This document shows positions 6,760-15,953 of a stretch of DNA of 64,000 bases, piece after piece (within the stretch, counting starts at the first letter, position 1; every line of letters starts with the position of its first letter). The stretch spans positions 806,001-870,000 of the forward strand of contig NZ_CP078145.1 of the NCBI RefSeq assembly GCF_019222765.1, written 5' to 3'. Position numbers and translations under genes: made by a program. The notes beneath the pieces are model-generated. The model was not told the origin of the DNA. It did no database searches and saw only the letters and a list, made by a program, of their open reading frames with translations. The DNA comes from Nocardia iowensis (lineage in GTDB: Bacteria; Actinomycetota; Actinomycetes; Mycobacteriales; Mycobacteriaceae).

Positions 6760-7932
6760 TTATTGTGCGCCCGCCCGCAGTCGGCGCATGCCTTCGTCGA
6801 GTGTTTCGTCGCGTTTGCAGAAGGTGAAGCGCACCAGGTGGCTCCATGCGGCCGCGTCGTCGGCGAAGACGCTGATCGGGACGGCGACGACGCCGAGCCG
6901 CTTGGGCAGTTCGCGGCAGAAGGTGAGGCCGTCGGACGCGCCGAGCGGGGTGATGTCGCCACAGACGAAGTAACCGCCCGCGCTGGAGGTGGCCAGGAAG
7001 CCGGCGTCGGTGAGCGCGGCGGCGAGGCGAAGTCGTTTCTCGGACAATGTGTCCCGCAGCGCGGCGACCCAATCGAGCTCGTGGTTCAGCGCGTGCGCGA
7101 CCGCGGGCTGGAACGGTCCGCCCGCGACGAAGGTCATGAACTGCTTGGCGGCGAGCATGCCGTCGATCAATTCCGCCGGACCGCACGCCCAACCGGTCTT
7201 CCAGCCGGTGACGCTGAATGTCTTTGCCGCACTGGACACCACGATGGTGCGCTCGGCCATGCCGGGCAGGGTGGCGAGGCTGATGTGCTCGGCGCCGTCG
7301 TAGACGAGGTGTTCGTAGACCTCGTCGGTGAGCACCAGAATGTCGTGCTCGCAAGCTATTTCGGCGATCGCCTGCAGATCGGCGCGGCCGAGCACGGTGC
7401 CGGTCGGGTTGTGCGGCGAATTGACGACCAGCATCCTGGTCGCCGGGGTGATCGCGGCGCGCAGGCTGTCCAGGTCGAGGACGAAGCGATCACCGTCGGC
7501 TACCAATCGCGCGGTGCGCCGCCGCGCACCCGCCAAGGCGACGGCGGCGGCGTAGGAGTCGTAATACGGCTCGATCAGCACGACCTCCGCGCCCGGCTCG
7601 ACCAGGCCGAGCATGGCGGCGCTGATCGCCTCGGTCGCCCCGACCGTCACCAGCACCTGGGTATCGGGGTCGTAGTGGGTGCCGTAGCGGCGGGCCCGGT
7701 CGTCGGCGATGGCGCGGCGCAGCACCGGCATGCCCCGCCCGGGCGGGTACTGATTGAGACCGTCGGCGATGGCCTGCCTGGCGGCATCGAGCATGCTCGC
7801 CGGACCGTCCGTGTCGGGAAACCCTTGGCCGAGGTTGACCGCGTCGTACCGGACCGCGAGCTCTGTCATCTCAGCGAAGATCGTGGAGGCGAAGGGGCGC
7901 AGTCGGGCAACGGTGGCGGGTTGCGGAGGCAT
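6760..7932 (-). CDS. dapC: Class I/II PLP-dependent aminotransferase (DapC-like)
   Basis: A 390-residue fold-type I aminotransferase. NSPHNPTG is at 171-178, the LTDEVYEHL substrate/PLP segment at 201-209, and the Schiff-base lysine is Lys237 in SSAAKTF, followed by GWKTGW. It corresponds in position and sequence style to M. tuberculosis Rv0858c, annotated as N-succinyldiaminopimelate aminotransferase of lysine/peptidoglycan synthesis. Close relatives are also kynurenine or methionine aminotransferases, so specificity is not proved. The ATG lies 6 bases after TAGTCT on the minus strand (7939-7944), suggesting a leaderless transcript. Confidence 0.85.
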   Translation of the reverse strand: MPPQPATVARLRPFASTIFAEMTELAVRYDAVNLGQGFPDTDGPASMLDAARQAIADGLNQYPPGRGMPVLRRAIADDRARRYGTHYDPDTQVLVTVGATEAISAAMLGLVEPGAEVVLIEPYYDSYAAAVALAGARRRTARLVADGDRFVLDLDSLRAAITPATRMLVVNSPHNPTGTVLGRADLQAIAEIACEHDILVLTDEVYEHLVYDGAEHISLATLPGMAERTIVVSSAAKTFSVTGWKTGWACGPAELIDGMLAAKQFMTFVAGGPFQPAVAHALNHELDWVAALRDTLSEKRLRLAAALTDAGFLATSSAGGYFVCGDITPLGASDGLTFCRELPKRLGVVAVPISVFADDAAAWSHLVRFTFCKRDETLDEGMRRLRAGAQ

Positions 7933-8006
7933 ATCCGGAGACTAGCTCAGCCGCCGCGAGCGGGCCGCGCCGTGTTAGCCGGGAGACCGACGTGGTACGC
8001 GCGGAC

Positions 8007-8912
8007 TCAGCCGAGTCGAATGCCGGTCAGTTTGGCGGGGTTCGCGAGGTCGTAGGTGCCCCAGACCAGTCCGTCGCGGATGGTGAAGCCCATGACGCGG
8101 GCGGCGCGGCCGCTGTCGGCGGTGACCACCAGGCCCAGTTGCCCGTTGACAGAGGCGAATTCGTAGTTGTAGGCCGGATCCACCTCGGCGCTGTCCAACC
8201 CGTACTTGCGGACGAGCCCCAAGTAGAAGCGGGCGATCCGGTCCGCGCCGGACAGGATGTTCTCGGCTGTGGACGTGGTGCCGTCGGCGTCGCCGATCAC
8301 CACCGAATCCGGGTGCAGCGCAGCGGTAACCGCGCTCAGGTCACCGGAGCGCAGTGCGGTGAGGAAGCATTGCACGGCGGCCTCGTGTTCGGCATCCGGC
8401 ACCGGTGGTGGCGTGTCCGCGACGGCCGTGCGGGCCTCGACCGCGAGCTCTCGCGCGGCATCGGCGGAAATATCGAGGATGTCGGCTATCTCGTCGAACG
8501 ACATCGAAAGCCCGTCGTGCAGCACGAAAGCCACCCGCTGCGGCGGGGTCAGCGTGTCAAGTACCACCATGGCCGCGAGTCGGCACTCCGGTTTGCGGGC
8601 CACCGCTTCCAACGGATCAGGTCTGCTCGACGGCGTGCGACTGGTCACCACCGGCTCCGGCAGCCATTGCCCCACATACCTTTCCCGGCGCACCGCGGCA
8701 CTGCGCAGTCGGTCCAGGCAGATGCGGCTCACCACGGTCGTCAGCCAGGGGCGCAGGTCGTCGATCTCGGATTGGTGGGCGCCGGCCAACCGCAGCCAGC
8801 TCTCCTGCACCGCGTCCTCGGCGTCGCCGACGCTGCCCGTCAGCCGATACGCGACCGAGAGCAGATGCGCTCGATGTGATTCGAACAATCCGGCAAGCAG
8901 AGCGGCAACCAT
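8007..8912 (-). CDS. sigJ: ECF RNA polymerase sigma factor, ECF41/SigJ type
   Basis: A 301-residue sigma factor. Region 2 spans about residues 8-75 (DAEDAVQESWLRL, LRPWLTTVVSRICLDRLR). Region 4 spans about 105-160 (LTPPQRVAFVLHDGLSMSFDEIADILDIS). The remaining 130 residues form an SnoaL/NTF2-like C-terminal domain, the fused regulatory domain of group ECF41, which has no classical anti-sigma factor. It probably drives the AhpD-like gene at 2087, which carries the ECF41 promoter motif. Upstream of this gene the minus strand reads TGTCACG, 16 bases, CATC (9007-8981), a poor match that could reflect weak autoregulation. Confidence 0.88.
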   Translation of the reverse strand: MVAALLAGLFESHRAHLLSVAYRLTGSVGDAEDAVQESWLRLAGAHQSEIDDLRPWLTTVVSRICLDRLRSAAVRRERYVGQWLPEPVVTSRTPSSRPDPLEAVARKPECRLAAMVVLDTLTPPQRVAFVLHDGLSMSFDEIADILDISADAARELAVEARTAVADTPPPVPDAEHEAAVQCFLTALRSGDLSAVTAALHPDSVVIGDADGTTSTAENILSGADRIARFYLGLVRKYGLDSAEVDPAYNYEFASVNGQLGLVVTADSGRAARVMGFTIRDGLVWGTYDLANPAKLTGIRLG

Positions 8913-9017
8913 CAGGAAGATTCTACGATCTCCGCGCCGGTCGGTTTACCACGGCGTCCGATTGAACGCACGGCAAACAGGATGATCCGGCAGGGCGATT
9001 CGTGACAACATGACTCG

Positions 9018-9620
9018 ATGGACGCACAAGCGCTCTCGAACGGAACAGTCTGGCTATCGATCCCCACCGCGGACGACGTCGACGCCATCACCGAGTGTTG
9101 CCAGGACCCGTCCATCGGCGAGTGGGTGACCATCCCGGTGCCCTACACCCGGGAGAACGCCAAAACCTTCATCGACGACATCGTCCGCCCCGGCTGGGCG
9201 GGCCACAGCCCGACCTGGGCGTTGCGCCTGTTCGAAAACGGCCCCGTCGTCGGCATGATCGGCCTCGGCGAACGCGATGAATCCGCCGCCGAGATCGGCT
9301 ACTGGCTGGCGCCGGCCGAACGCTGCCGCGGTCTGATGACGCAGGCGGTAAACCTGGTCTGCGACTACGGCTTCCGCCCCGACGGCATGGCCCTGCAGCG
9401 GATCAGCTGGCGCGCCTTCGTCGGCAACTACGCTTCCGCCGCCGTGGCCCGCCGCACCGGCTTCCGCTACGAAGGCATGGCTCGGCTCGGCAGCCTGCAA
9501 CGCGGCATCCGCCGCGACCACTGGCTGGCGGCCCGCCTGCCGACCGACCCGCCCGGCCCCGCCGAAGGCTGGCCCGCCGAGTTCGACCGGGCCCTTCATC
9601 GAGCGCCGGGACCGCGCTGA
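9018..9620 (+). CDS. GNAT N-acetyltransferase, RimJ/RimL type
   Basis: A 200-residue acetyltransferase. LSIPTADDVDAITECCQDPSI is the N-terminal RimJ/L-type segment. EIGYWLAPAERCRGLMTQAV is the acetyl-CoA-binding motif A. The core ends with the typical SAAVARRTGFRYEGMAR strand-helix. These enzymes acetylate protein N-termini or small amines with acetyl-CoA; the target is unknown. It diverges from sigJ with a 105-base shared region. CAACAT lies 6 bases before the ATG, so it may be leaderless. Confidence 0.82.
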   Translation: MDAQALSNGTVWLSIPTADDVDAITECCQDPSIGEWVTIPVPYTRENAKTFIDDIVRPGWAGHSPTWALRLFENGPVVGMIGLGERDESAAEIGYWLAPAERCRGLMTQAVNLVCDYGFRPDGMALQRISWRAFVGNYASAAVARRTGFRYEGMARLGSLQRGIRRDHWLAARLPTDPPGPAEGWPAEFDRALHRAPGPR

Positions 9621-9759
9621 ATCCGGGCACCTGCGCGCCGGGTCCGGATCGCGCGCCGGACGCCTCGTCGAGCATCGATTGTCGTGGTCAGCGGACCGGC
9701 CGTGCGGGGGTGTCAGGGGGGTCAGGGAGAATGGGCCGGAACCGATGCGAGGAGGGGCT

Positions 9760-11418
9760 GTGACGGACGGTCCGCTGATTGTGCAGAGTGACAAGACGCT
9801 GCTGTTGGAGGTCGACCACGAGTTGGCCGATGCGGCGCGGCAGGCCATCGCGCCGTTCGCCGAGCTGGAGCGGGCTCCCGAGCATGTGCACACCTATCGG
9901 GTGACGCCGCTGGCGCTGTGGAACGCGCGGGCGGCGGGGCATGACGCCGAGCAGGTGGTGGACGCGCTGGTCAGCTACTCGCGGTACGCGGTGCCGCAGC
10001 CGTTGCTGGTGGACGTGGTGGACACCATGGCCAGGTATGGGCGGTTGCAGCTGGTCAAGCATCCGGCGCACGGGCTCACCCTGGTCAGCCTGGATCGGGC
10101 GGTGCTCGAGGAGGTGCTGCGGCACAAAAAGATCGCGCCGATGCTCGGGGCCCGCCTCGATGACGACACGGTGGTCGTGCACGGTTCCGAGCGCGGCCGG
10201 ATCAAGCAGATGCTGCTGAAGATCGGCTGGCCCGCCGAGGACCTGGCCGGTTACGTCGACGGCGAAGCGCACCCGATCGAACTGGACTACACCGACGACA
10301 AGTGGCACCTGCGCGACTATCAGGAGATGGCCGCCGACTCGTTCTGGGCGGGCGGCTCCGGTGTGGTGGTGCTGCCGTGTGGCGCGGGCAAGACGATGGT
10401 CGGCGCCGCCGCGATGGCGAAGGCGAAGGCGACCACGTTGATCCTGGTCACCAATACCGTGGCGGGCCGGCAGTGGCGGCGTGAGCTGCTGGCGCGCACC
10501 TCGCTGACCGAGGAGGAGATCGGCGAGTACTCCGGCGAGCGCAAGGAGATCCGCCCGGTCACCATCGCGACCTACCAGGTGATCACCCGCCGCACCAAGG
10601 GCGAATACAAGCACCTCGAGCTCTTCGACAGCCGCGACTGGGGCCTGGTCATCTACGACGAGGTGCACCTGCTGCCCGCTCCGGTCTTCCGGATGACCGC
10701 CGACCTGCAATCGCGCCGCCGCCTCGGCCTCACCGCGACCCTGGTCCGCGAGGACGGCCGGGAGGGCGACGTGTTCTCGCTGATCGGCCCGAAGCGCTAC
10801 GACGCGCCATGGAAGGACATCGAGGCGCAGGGCTGGATCGCGCCGGCCGAGTGCATCGAGGTGCGGGTGACGCTGACCGATGCCGAGCGGATGGCCTACG
10901 CGACCGCCGAACCGGAGGAGCGCTACAAGCTGTGCTCCACCGCGCGCACGAAGATTCCGGTCGTGCAGTCGATCCTTGCCAACCACGCGGACGCGCCGAC
11001 CTTGGTGATCGGCGCCTATCTCGACCAGTTGGACGAGCTCGGTGTCGCGCTGAGCGCCCCGGTGATTCAGGGCTCGACGAAAACCAAAGAGCGCGAAGAA
11101 CTCTTCGAGGCGTTCCGGCAGGGTGAGATCCCGGTGCTGGTGGTGAGCAAGGTGGCGAACTTCTCCATCGATTTGCCGGAAGCCTCGGTGGCGGTGCAGG
11201 TTTCGGGCACCTTCGGGTCTCGCCAGGAGGAGGCACAGCGCCTCGGCCGACTGCTGCGGCCGAAACATGATGGCGGCCAAGCGCATTTCTACTCGGTGGT
11301 GGCCCGGGACACGCTCGATGCCGAGTACGCCGCGCACCGCCAGCGTTTTCTCGCCGAACAAGGGTATGCCTACCGCATTATGGATGCCGACGACTTGCTC
11401 GGCCCAACCATCGGATAA
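9760..11418 (+). CDS. DNA repair helicase XPB (ERCC3-like, superfamily 2)
   Basis: A 552-residue helicase equivalent to M. tuberculosis Rv0861c, an ATP-dependent 3'-5' helicase of the XPB family implicated in nucleotide excision repair or strand annealing. Order: N-terminal damage-recognition-like domain (about 1-175), Walker A GAGKT (208-212), motif II DEVH (300-303), motif III TATLVRED (325-332), then a C-terminal RecA domain with VVSKVANFSIDLPEA and QRLGRLLRPK (motifs V and VI). The GTG start follows AGGAGG at 9750-9755; the longer in-frame extension is not needed. Its usual partner (Rv0862c-like) lies at 15954, separated here by five genes. Confidence 0.93.
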   Translation: MTDGPLIVQSDKTLLLEVDHELADAARQAIAPFAELERAPEHVHTYRVTPLALWNARAAGHDAEQVVDALVSYSRYAVPQPLLVDVVDTMARYGRLQLVKHPAHGLTLVSLDRAVLEEVLRHKKIAPMLGARLDDDTVVVHGSERGRIKQMLLKIGWPAEDLAGYVDGEAHPIELDYTDDKWHLRDYQEMAADSFWAGGSGVVVLPCGAGKTMVGAAAMAKAKATTLILVTNTVAGRQWRRELLARTSLTEEEIGEYSGERKEIRPVTIATYQVITRRTKGEYKHLELFDSRDWGLVIYDEVHLLPAPVFRMTADLQSRRRLGLTATLVREDGREGDVFSLIGPKRYDAPWKDIEAQGWIAPAECIEVRVTLTDAERMAYATAEPEERYKLCSTARTKIPVVQSILANHADAPTLVIGAYLDQLDELGVALSAPVIQGSTKTKEREELFEAFRQGEIPVLVVSKVANFSIDLPEASVAVQVSGTFGSRQEEAQRLGRLLRPKHDGGQAHFYSVVARDTLDAEYAAHRQRFLAEQGYAYRIMDADDLLGPTIG

Positions 11419-11437
11419 GCGGAGGCTTTTCCTCCGC
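11419..11437. terminator. Hairpin directly after XPB
   Basis: GCGGAGG (11419-11425), loop CTTTT, CCTCCGC (11431-11437). It starts at the base after the stop and has no U-run, so termination strength is uncertain. Confidence 0.5.
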
Positions 11438-11459
11438 AAACTGTGCTAGGAATAGGGAC

Positions 11460-12128
11460 GTGCGACGCTTCGAATTCCCGGTGGACCGCAAACATGCCCA
11501 CGCGGTCAACGAAGTCTTCGCCGACCAGCGTCGACTACGCATCATGGCGATTGCCGCCGCGGTGATCGCGACGACCGGCGCGGCCTATTTGATCTGGCTG
11601 CGCCATCCGTGGGCCTATCTGCTGGCCGTCGCCTTCGTGCTCGGTGCGGTGGTGGCGCTGTGGGTGGCCATCTGGACCGCTCGGCACGCCAGCATCGACA
11701 AGCTGTACACCGACGGCGAGCTCGTGCCCGCGGTGGTCTCGGAGACCTATCCGTCGAGTGTGGTGCTGCTCGCCCTGGTCGACGTGTCCAAACCGGGCAC
11801 TGCCGATTCGCGATACGCGCTGGTGATCCGCCGGGTCCGCGCGCTGCCCGGCCATGTGGCCGAGGCGGGGGAGCGGGTACCCGCGGTCGCGGTGCGTACC
11901 GACCGGGCGCCGCGACAGGTCGGGGAGCGCTGGCAGTCGGTCAGTGCCATGCCGATCGCGTGGGGCACCACCGATGAAGCGGTCATCGAACGCGCCCGCG
12001 CCGCCATCAGCGACGCCGAATGGCGTTTGCTCACCGACAATCTCGCGCTCACCGACAAGGTGCGGCGCGCGCCCGCAAAGCGCCTGCTGCTCGATCCGCA
12101 CCAGTTGCCTGGCGATCTCGGCTCCTGA
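11460..12128 (+). CDS. Membrane-anchored protein, possibly DUF3239
   Basis: A 222-residue protein with two adjacent transmembrane segments near residues 27-75 (IMAIAAAVIATTGAAYLIWL and YLLAVAFVLGAVVALWVAIW) and a soluble C-terminal domain. Layout and the C-terminal sequence (PVVSETYPSS-like strand, AISDAEWRLLTDNL) remind me of DUF3239, an uncharacterised Mycobacteriales family; this is a tentative recall. A GTG start directly follows an AT-rich stretch after the XPB hairpin. Function unknown. Confidence 0.7.
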   Translation: MRRFEFPVDRKHAHAVNEVFADQRRLRIMAIAAAVIATTGAAYLIWLRHPWAYLLAVAFVLGAVVALWVAIWTARHASIDKLYTDGELVPAVVSETYPSSVVLLALVDVSKPGTADSRYALVIRRVRALPGHVAEAGERVPAVAVRTDRAPRQVGERWQSVSAMPIAWGTTDEAVIERARAAISDAEWRLLTDNLALTDKVRRAPAKRLLLDPHQLPGDLGS

Positions 12129-12181
12129 GTCCGATGGCGATCTTGCCCTTTTCCCGTTGCGCCGCCGCATAGACTCCGTAA

Positions 12182-12820
12182 ATGGTTCCGCTGTCCAACC
12201 TGCTGGCGTTTCTCGCCGCGGCGATCGTCATCATCATCGTCCCCGGGCCCGGTGTGTTGTTCACCATCGGGCGGGCGCTCACCCTCGGCAGGCGCGCCGC
12301 GCTGTTATCGGTGGCGGGGCACTGCGTTGGCGTCTTCATCGTGCTGCTGCTCGTCGCGGTGGGGCTCGGCACGCTGCTGATGGCGTCGTCGCTCGCGCTC
12401 ACCGTGATCAAGTTCGCCGGCGCGCTGTACCTGATCTACCTGGGCATCCAGGCGATCCGTGAGCGCAAGTCGCTGCGTGCGGCACTGGGCACCGAGATCC
12501 CGCGCACACCCGATGCCAAGGTGCTGCGGCAGAGCGTCATCGTCGGGCTCACCAACCCGAAGGCGACCATCTTCTTCGCGGCCATTCTGCCGCATTTCGC
12601 CGAGCCCGCCGCCGGGTCGCTGCCGCTGCAATTCCTCATCCTCGGCTCTGTCTTCCTGGCCGTCGCGGTGGTCTCCGATAGTGCGTGGGCGCTGCTGGCG
12701 GTCTCGGCGCGGGCCTGGTTCGCTCGCTCGCCGCGCAGGCTGGAGGCGGTGGGCGGCGCGGGCGGAATGATGATCGTCGGCCTCGGCGCGTCGGTGGCGC
12801 TGAGCGGCAGCGCCGACTGA
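12182..12820 (+). CDS. LysE-family translocator
   Basis: A 212-residue exporter with the LysE/RhtB signature VPGPGVLFTIGRALTLGRRAA in the first helix and VGLTNPKATIFFAAILPHF in the middle, plus about six hydrophobic segments. It is distinct in sequence from the LysE protein at 4669. The substrate is unknown. TAGACT (12170-12175) ends 6 bases before the ATG, so the mRNA is probably leaderless. Confidence 0.87.
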   Translation: MVPLSNLLAFLAAAIVIIIVPGPGVLFTIGRALTLGRRAALLSVAGHCVGVFIVLLLVAVGLGTLLMASSLALTVIKFAGALYLIYLGIQAIRERKSLRAALGTEIPRTPDAKVLRQSVIVGLTNPKATIFFAAILPHFAEPAAGSLPLQFLILGSVFLAVAVVSDSAWALLAVSARAWFARSPRRLEAVGGAGGMMIVGLGASVALSGSAD

Positions 12821-12891
12821 ACCGACTACCATCCATCGAAGCGGTACGCGTGTACTGGAAAATCGCGGGGCGGAGAAGGGGTCGTGGTCGA

Positions 12892-14295
12892 ATGAGGTTG
12901 TCCGGCTGGATGTGTGCCGCGATCGTGGGTGGGCTCGTCGTGGCCGCGGTGCCCGCTGCCGCCGACCCGCCCGCTGATCCCTTCACCGGATCGGCCGGTT
13001 TAGGCGATCCGTACTACCCGCTGGACGGCAACGGCGGCTACGACGCCCGCCACTACGACGTCACCATCGACTACGACCCGCCGAGCCACCAGCTCAACGG
13101 GACGACCCGCATCGATGCCGTCGCGACCCAGGCACTGCGCGCGTTCAACCTCGACTTCGCGGGGCCGGACGTGCGGATGGTGTCGGTGAACAACCTGCCC
13201 GCCGCGTTCGACCGCAACGGCGAGCACGAACTCACGGTGACGCCCATGCTGCCGCTGCTACCCGGCCTGCCGTTCACGGTGACCGTCGACTACGCGGGCG
13301 CCGCCGCCAACACCGAAGGCAACGGCTGGACGTACGCCCCCAGCGGCGGCGCGTTCGCCGCGGGCGAACCACATTCCGCGACCACCTGGTACCCGCTCAA
13401 CGACACCCCGTTGGACAAGGCCACCTTCGCGGTGCACGCGACCGTCCCCGCCGAATGGGAAGTCGTCTCCAACGGCCTGCGCACCCAGGACGCGGTGCAG
13501 GGCGACCGCCGCACCGTCAGCTGGGAGGTGCGCCAGCCGGTGCTCGGTTACCTGACCACCATCGCGATCGACAAGTTCAGCTTCCTGGACCAGCAGCGCG
13601 CCAACGGCACCCCGCTGATCAGCGCCTTCGCCCCGAACGCGGAACGCAACCGGGAGACCGAGCAGCGCCTGCCGGAAATCCTCGACTTCATCGAATCCCT
13701 TTACGGCCCTTACCCGTTCGAAACTTCCGGTGGCATCTACGTCGACGCCGACATCATGTTTTCGCTGGAAACCCAGACCCGTCCGATCTACGCACCGTGG
13801 ACCGACCTGCCGACCGTCGTGCACGAGATCGCGCACCAGTGGTGGGGCGATTCGGTCTCGGTGCGCCAGTGGTCCGATATCTGCCTGAACGAATGCTTCG
13901 CCAGCTACACCGCCGACTACCTGTGGCCGGAGCACAAGGAAGGCAGGGACGTCGACGCGGAGTACCGCACGACCGTCCGGAAGTACCTGGACAACAGCGA
14001 GTTCTGGCATGTGCCGTTGGAAAATCCGGGTGCGGGTAGCGAATTCACGTCCGTCTACTACCGTGGCCCGCTGTTCCTGCACGCACTGCGCAAGCAGCTC
14101 GGTGACGACGTATTCTTCACGGCGGTACGGGATTTCAACGCACGCCACGCCTACGGCAACGCGTCCATGCCGGAGTTCCGCGCGTTCGTCCAGGCCATGT
14201 CGCCGACCGACCTGACCGGCTTCTTCGACGCTTGGCTCAACCAGACCACGCCACCGCCGGACGAATATCTCTTCCCCGGCAGCCTGCGCGGCTGA
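12892..14295 (+). CDS. Secreted M1-family zinc metallopeptidase
   Basis: A 467-residue aminopeptidase N-like enzyme. A signal peptide (residues 1 to about 25, ending AAADPP) indicates export. The zinc site is HEIAH (His311, Glu312, His315), with the third ligand Glu334 in LNECFASY, the exact HExxH-18-E spacing. The GAMEN-like exopeptidase loop is represented by FSLETQTRP. It lacks the long C-terminal superhelical domain of full-length PepN, as do other short secreted actinobacterial M1 enzymes. It is likely a secreted peptidase; substrate specificity is unknown. The gene starts 72 bases after the LysE gene. Confidence 0.9.
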   Translation: MRLSGWMCAAIVGGLVVAAVPAAADPPADPFTGSAGLGDPYYPLDGNGGYDARHYDVTIDYDPPSHQLNGTTRIDAVATQALRAFNLDFAGPDVRMVSVNNLPAAFDRNGEHELTVTPMLPLLPGLPFTVTVDYAGAAANTEGNGWTYAPSGGAFAAGEPHSATTWYPLNDTPLDKATFAVHATVPAEWEVVSNGLRTQDAVQGDRRTVSWEVRQPVLGYLTTIAIDKFSFLDQQRANGTPLISAFAPNAERNRETEQRLPEILDFIESLYGPYPFETSGGIYVDADIMFSLETQTRPIYAPWTDLPTVVHEIAHQWWGDSVSVRQWSDICLNECFASYTADYLWPEHKEGRDVDAEYRTTVRKYLDNSEFWHVPLENPGAGSEFTSVYYRGPLFLHALRKQLGDDVFFTAVRDFNARHAYGNASMPEFRAFVQAMSPTDLTGFFDAWLNQTTPPPDEYLFPGSLRG

Positions 14296-14301
14296 CCTAC
14301 C

Positions 14302-15126
14302 TCACTCGCCGTCGACGCGTTCGCGTGCCCGCTCCACCCACCGCTCGACCCGGTCGAGTTGCCGCTGCGCCGAACGCAACTGGTCCTGCGCCGCGCGTTC
14401 GGCCGTGCGAGCGAACTGCCGCTCCTGCTCGGCATGCGCGAGCTGTTCCTTCAACTCGGTGATCCGAGAGTCGATGTCGCCCAACTGATCTTCCGCGCGT
14501 TCGACCTCCTCGTGCGCGGAATCCCGTGCCGCGCGCGCGGATTCGAGGTCCTCCAGCGCGTCGTCCAGTTCTTGGCGCGGGCTGTCCGCTGGCGCGTCTG
14601 CTTTCGGCGAGTCGTCCTTCGGTGCCGCCGCGACCGCGGCCAAGCCGGGACCGGCGGGGCCGAACCCCTCGTAGGTCGCCGCGGTGGCCACCGTCCCGGC
14701 ATGCACCTGCTCGCCGACGTCCGGATCGGCCAGTGCCGCGGTCAACGTCTGCCCGACCTCGCGCAGCACGCCCTCGTTCACCGGATGTCCGTGTTCGGCG
14801 GCCAGCGCGCCCGCCTTCTTCGCCAGCGCGTTGACCGCCTGCTGACGCTGCCCGGTGAGGGTGCGCAGCTCGTCACCGGACAGTTTCTGCTGCGCCGAGC
14901 GCAGTGCCGCACCCAGTTGCAGCAGCGCGTCCACGTCGTCGGGCGCCTCGCGGGCCAGCAGATTCACCGTCCACGCGGTGACCGTGGGTTTACGCAGCTT
15001 GCCGATGGCGGTGGCGAGTTCTTTGTCGCCCGCTTCCTTGGCTTCCTTGACCCTGGCGGCACGGGCCGCGACGAACTCACTCGGAGCGAGTCCGTACAAG
15101 TCGCGGGCAGCGTCGTCCAGCGTCAT
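14302..15126 (-). CDS. Coiled-coil protein of unknown function
   Basis: A 274-residue cytoplasmic protein I cannot name. The N-terminal half is helical and basic (DLYGLAPSEFVAARAARVKEAK, LRKPTVTAWTVNLLARE), a segment I recall from uncharacterised actinobacterial proteins. An Ala/Pro/Asp-rich linker follows near residues 170-195. The C-terminal 80 residues are a strong coiled coil (ELDDALEDLESARAARD to the end, heptad-like, Glu/Arg/Gln rich). An alternative ATG at 15147 adds seven residues. It converges with the M1 peptidase, 6 bases between stops. Confidence 0.75.
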   Translation of the reverse strand: MTLDDAARDLYGLAPSEFVAARAARVKEAKEAGDKELATAIGKLRKPTVTAWTVNLLAREAPDDVDALLQLGAALRSAQQKLSGDELRTLTGQRQQAVNALAKKAGALAAEHGHPVNEGVLREVGQTLTAALADPDVGEQVHAGTVATAATYEGFGPAGPGLAAVAAAPKDDSPKADAPADSPRQELDDALEDLESARAARDSAHEEVERAEDQLGDIDSRITELKEQLAHAEQERQFARTAERAAQDQLRSAQRQLDRVERWVERARERVDGE

Positions 15127-15221
15127 ACTTGCCAAGCGTAACGACATGGTCGGTGGAAGCGAAAGAACCCACGTATTGGACGAATGTCCACGTTATGGGT
15201 CATACGCGAAAGGCATTGCTA

Positions 15222-15308
15222 GTGAATAACTTTGGATTCCAACTGCTCGGCCGTCTGCTTCCCAGCATCCTCGGGTACGCGCTGCTCGGCCTGTGGGGCC
15301 ACTGGTAA
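15222..15308 (+). CDS. Possible 28-residue hydrophobic microprotein
   Basis: A GTG-started ORF of 28 residues, with a Leu/Gly-rich amphipathic core and ending GLWGHW. GAAAGG lies 9 bases before the start. It sits in the 296-base gap between the coiled-coil gene and the lipoprotein gene. Only hydrophobicity and the weak ribosome-binding site support it; it could equally be chance. Confidence 0.25.
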   Translation: MNNFGFQLLGRLLPSILGYALLGLWGHW

Positions 15309-15422
15309 GCCGATCGGACCCTTCGATATCACCCGTAGAGCTGATGCGGTCGCGTTGCGCGGCCGGGTATCCTCACCGCGTTCGCGAGCGGCGTGAATGT
15401 CTTCGGTGAGAGAGGTTTTCAG

Positions 15423-15953
15423 GTGAAGTTTCCAGGAGCGAGGCTGCTGGCACGCGTGGTGCTTGCCCTCGTAGCGGTGGCCGCGGTGGTGGTCACGGTG
15501 GTCGGGTGTTCGGCGGCCAAGGATGCGAGCAAGTCCGACTCGGCCAAGGCCAATGTGGGTGACTGCCTCAATGTCATCAAGGGTTCCTCGACCGATGCCA
15601 AGACCGAGCCGGTCGACTGCTCGTCGGAGAAGGCCGTCTACAAGATCGTGCAGTCGTCCGACAAGAAGACCGAATGCGCCACCGACTACACGTCCTACGA
15701 GGAGACCCTGGCCGGCGGTACCACCGCGTTCCTGTGCCTGGCGCCCAACTTCAAGCAGGGCAGCTGCTACAACGAGAGCAGCACCACCGGCTACAAGCAC
15801 GTGGAGTGCGGCTCCAGTGAGGCCACTTTCAAGGTGGTGAAGCGGATCGATGGCGAAGCCGACGAACTGCTGTGTGGCGCGGACGCGGACAGCTTCCGCC
15901 TGATCTCCGAGGCCCCGAAGATCACCTTCTGCTTGGCCAAGGCCAAGGCCTGA
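15423..15953 (+). CDS. Cysteine-rich lipoprotein (LppU/SCO-like)
   Basis: A 176-residue secreted lipoprotein. A long hydrophobic signal (residues 8-26) ends in the lipobox VVGC, giving an acylated cysteine near residue 27. The mature domain carries regularly spaced cysteines (GDCLNV, VDCSS, TECATD, FLCLAP, GSCYN, VECGS, LLCGA, TFCLAK), probably several disulfides. This pattern resembles the LppU-like lipoproteins of Mycobacteriales, function unknown. AGAGAGG is spaced 7 bases from the GTG, which decides this start over one ten codons upstream. It converges on the helicase-associated gene with no gap. Confidence 0.82.
   Translation: MKFPGARLLARVVLALVAVAAVVVTVVGCSAAKDASKSDSAKANVGDCLNVIKGSSTDAKTEPVDCSSEKAVYKIVQSSDKKTECATDYTSYEETLAGGTTAFLCLAPNFKQGSCYNESSTTGYKHVECGSSEATFKVVKRIDGEADELLCGADADSFRLISEAPKITFCLAKAKA

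Noticed and set aside
9642..9661. Terminator after the GNAT gene
   Set aside because: Only a 6-bp stem (GTCCGG/CCGGAC) in GC-rich sequence without a U-run.
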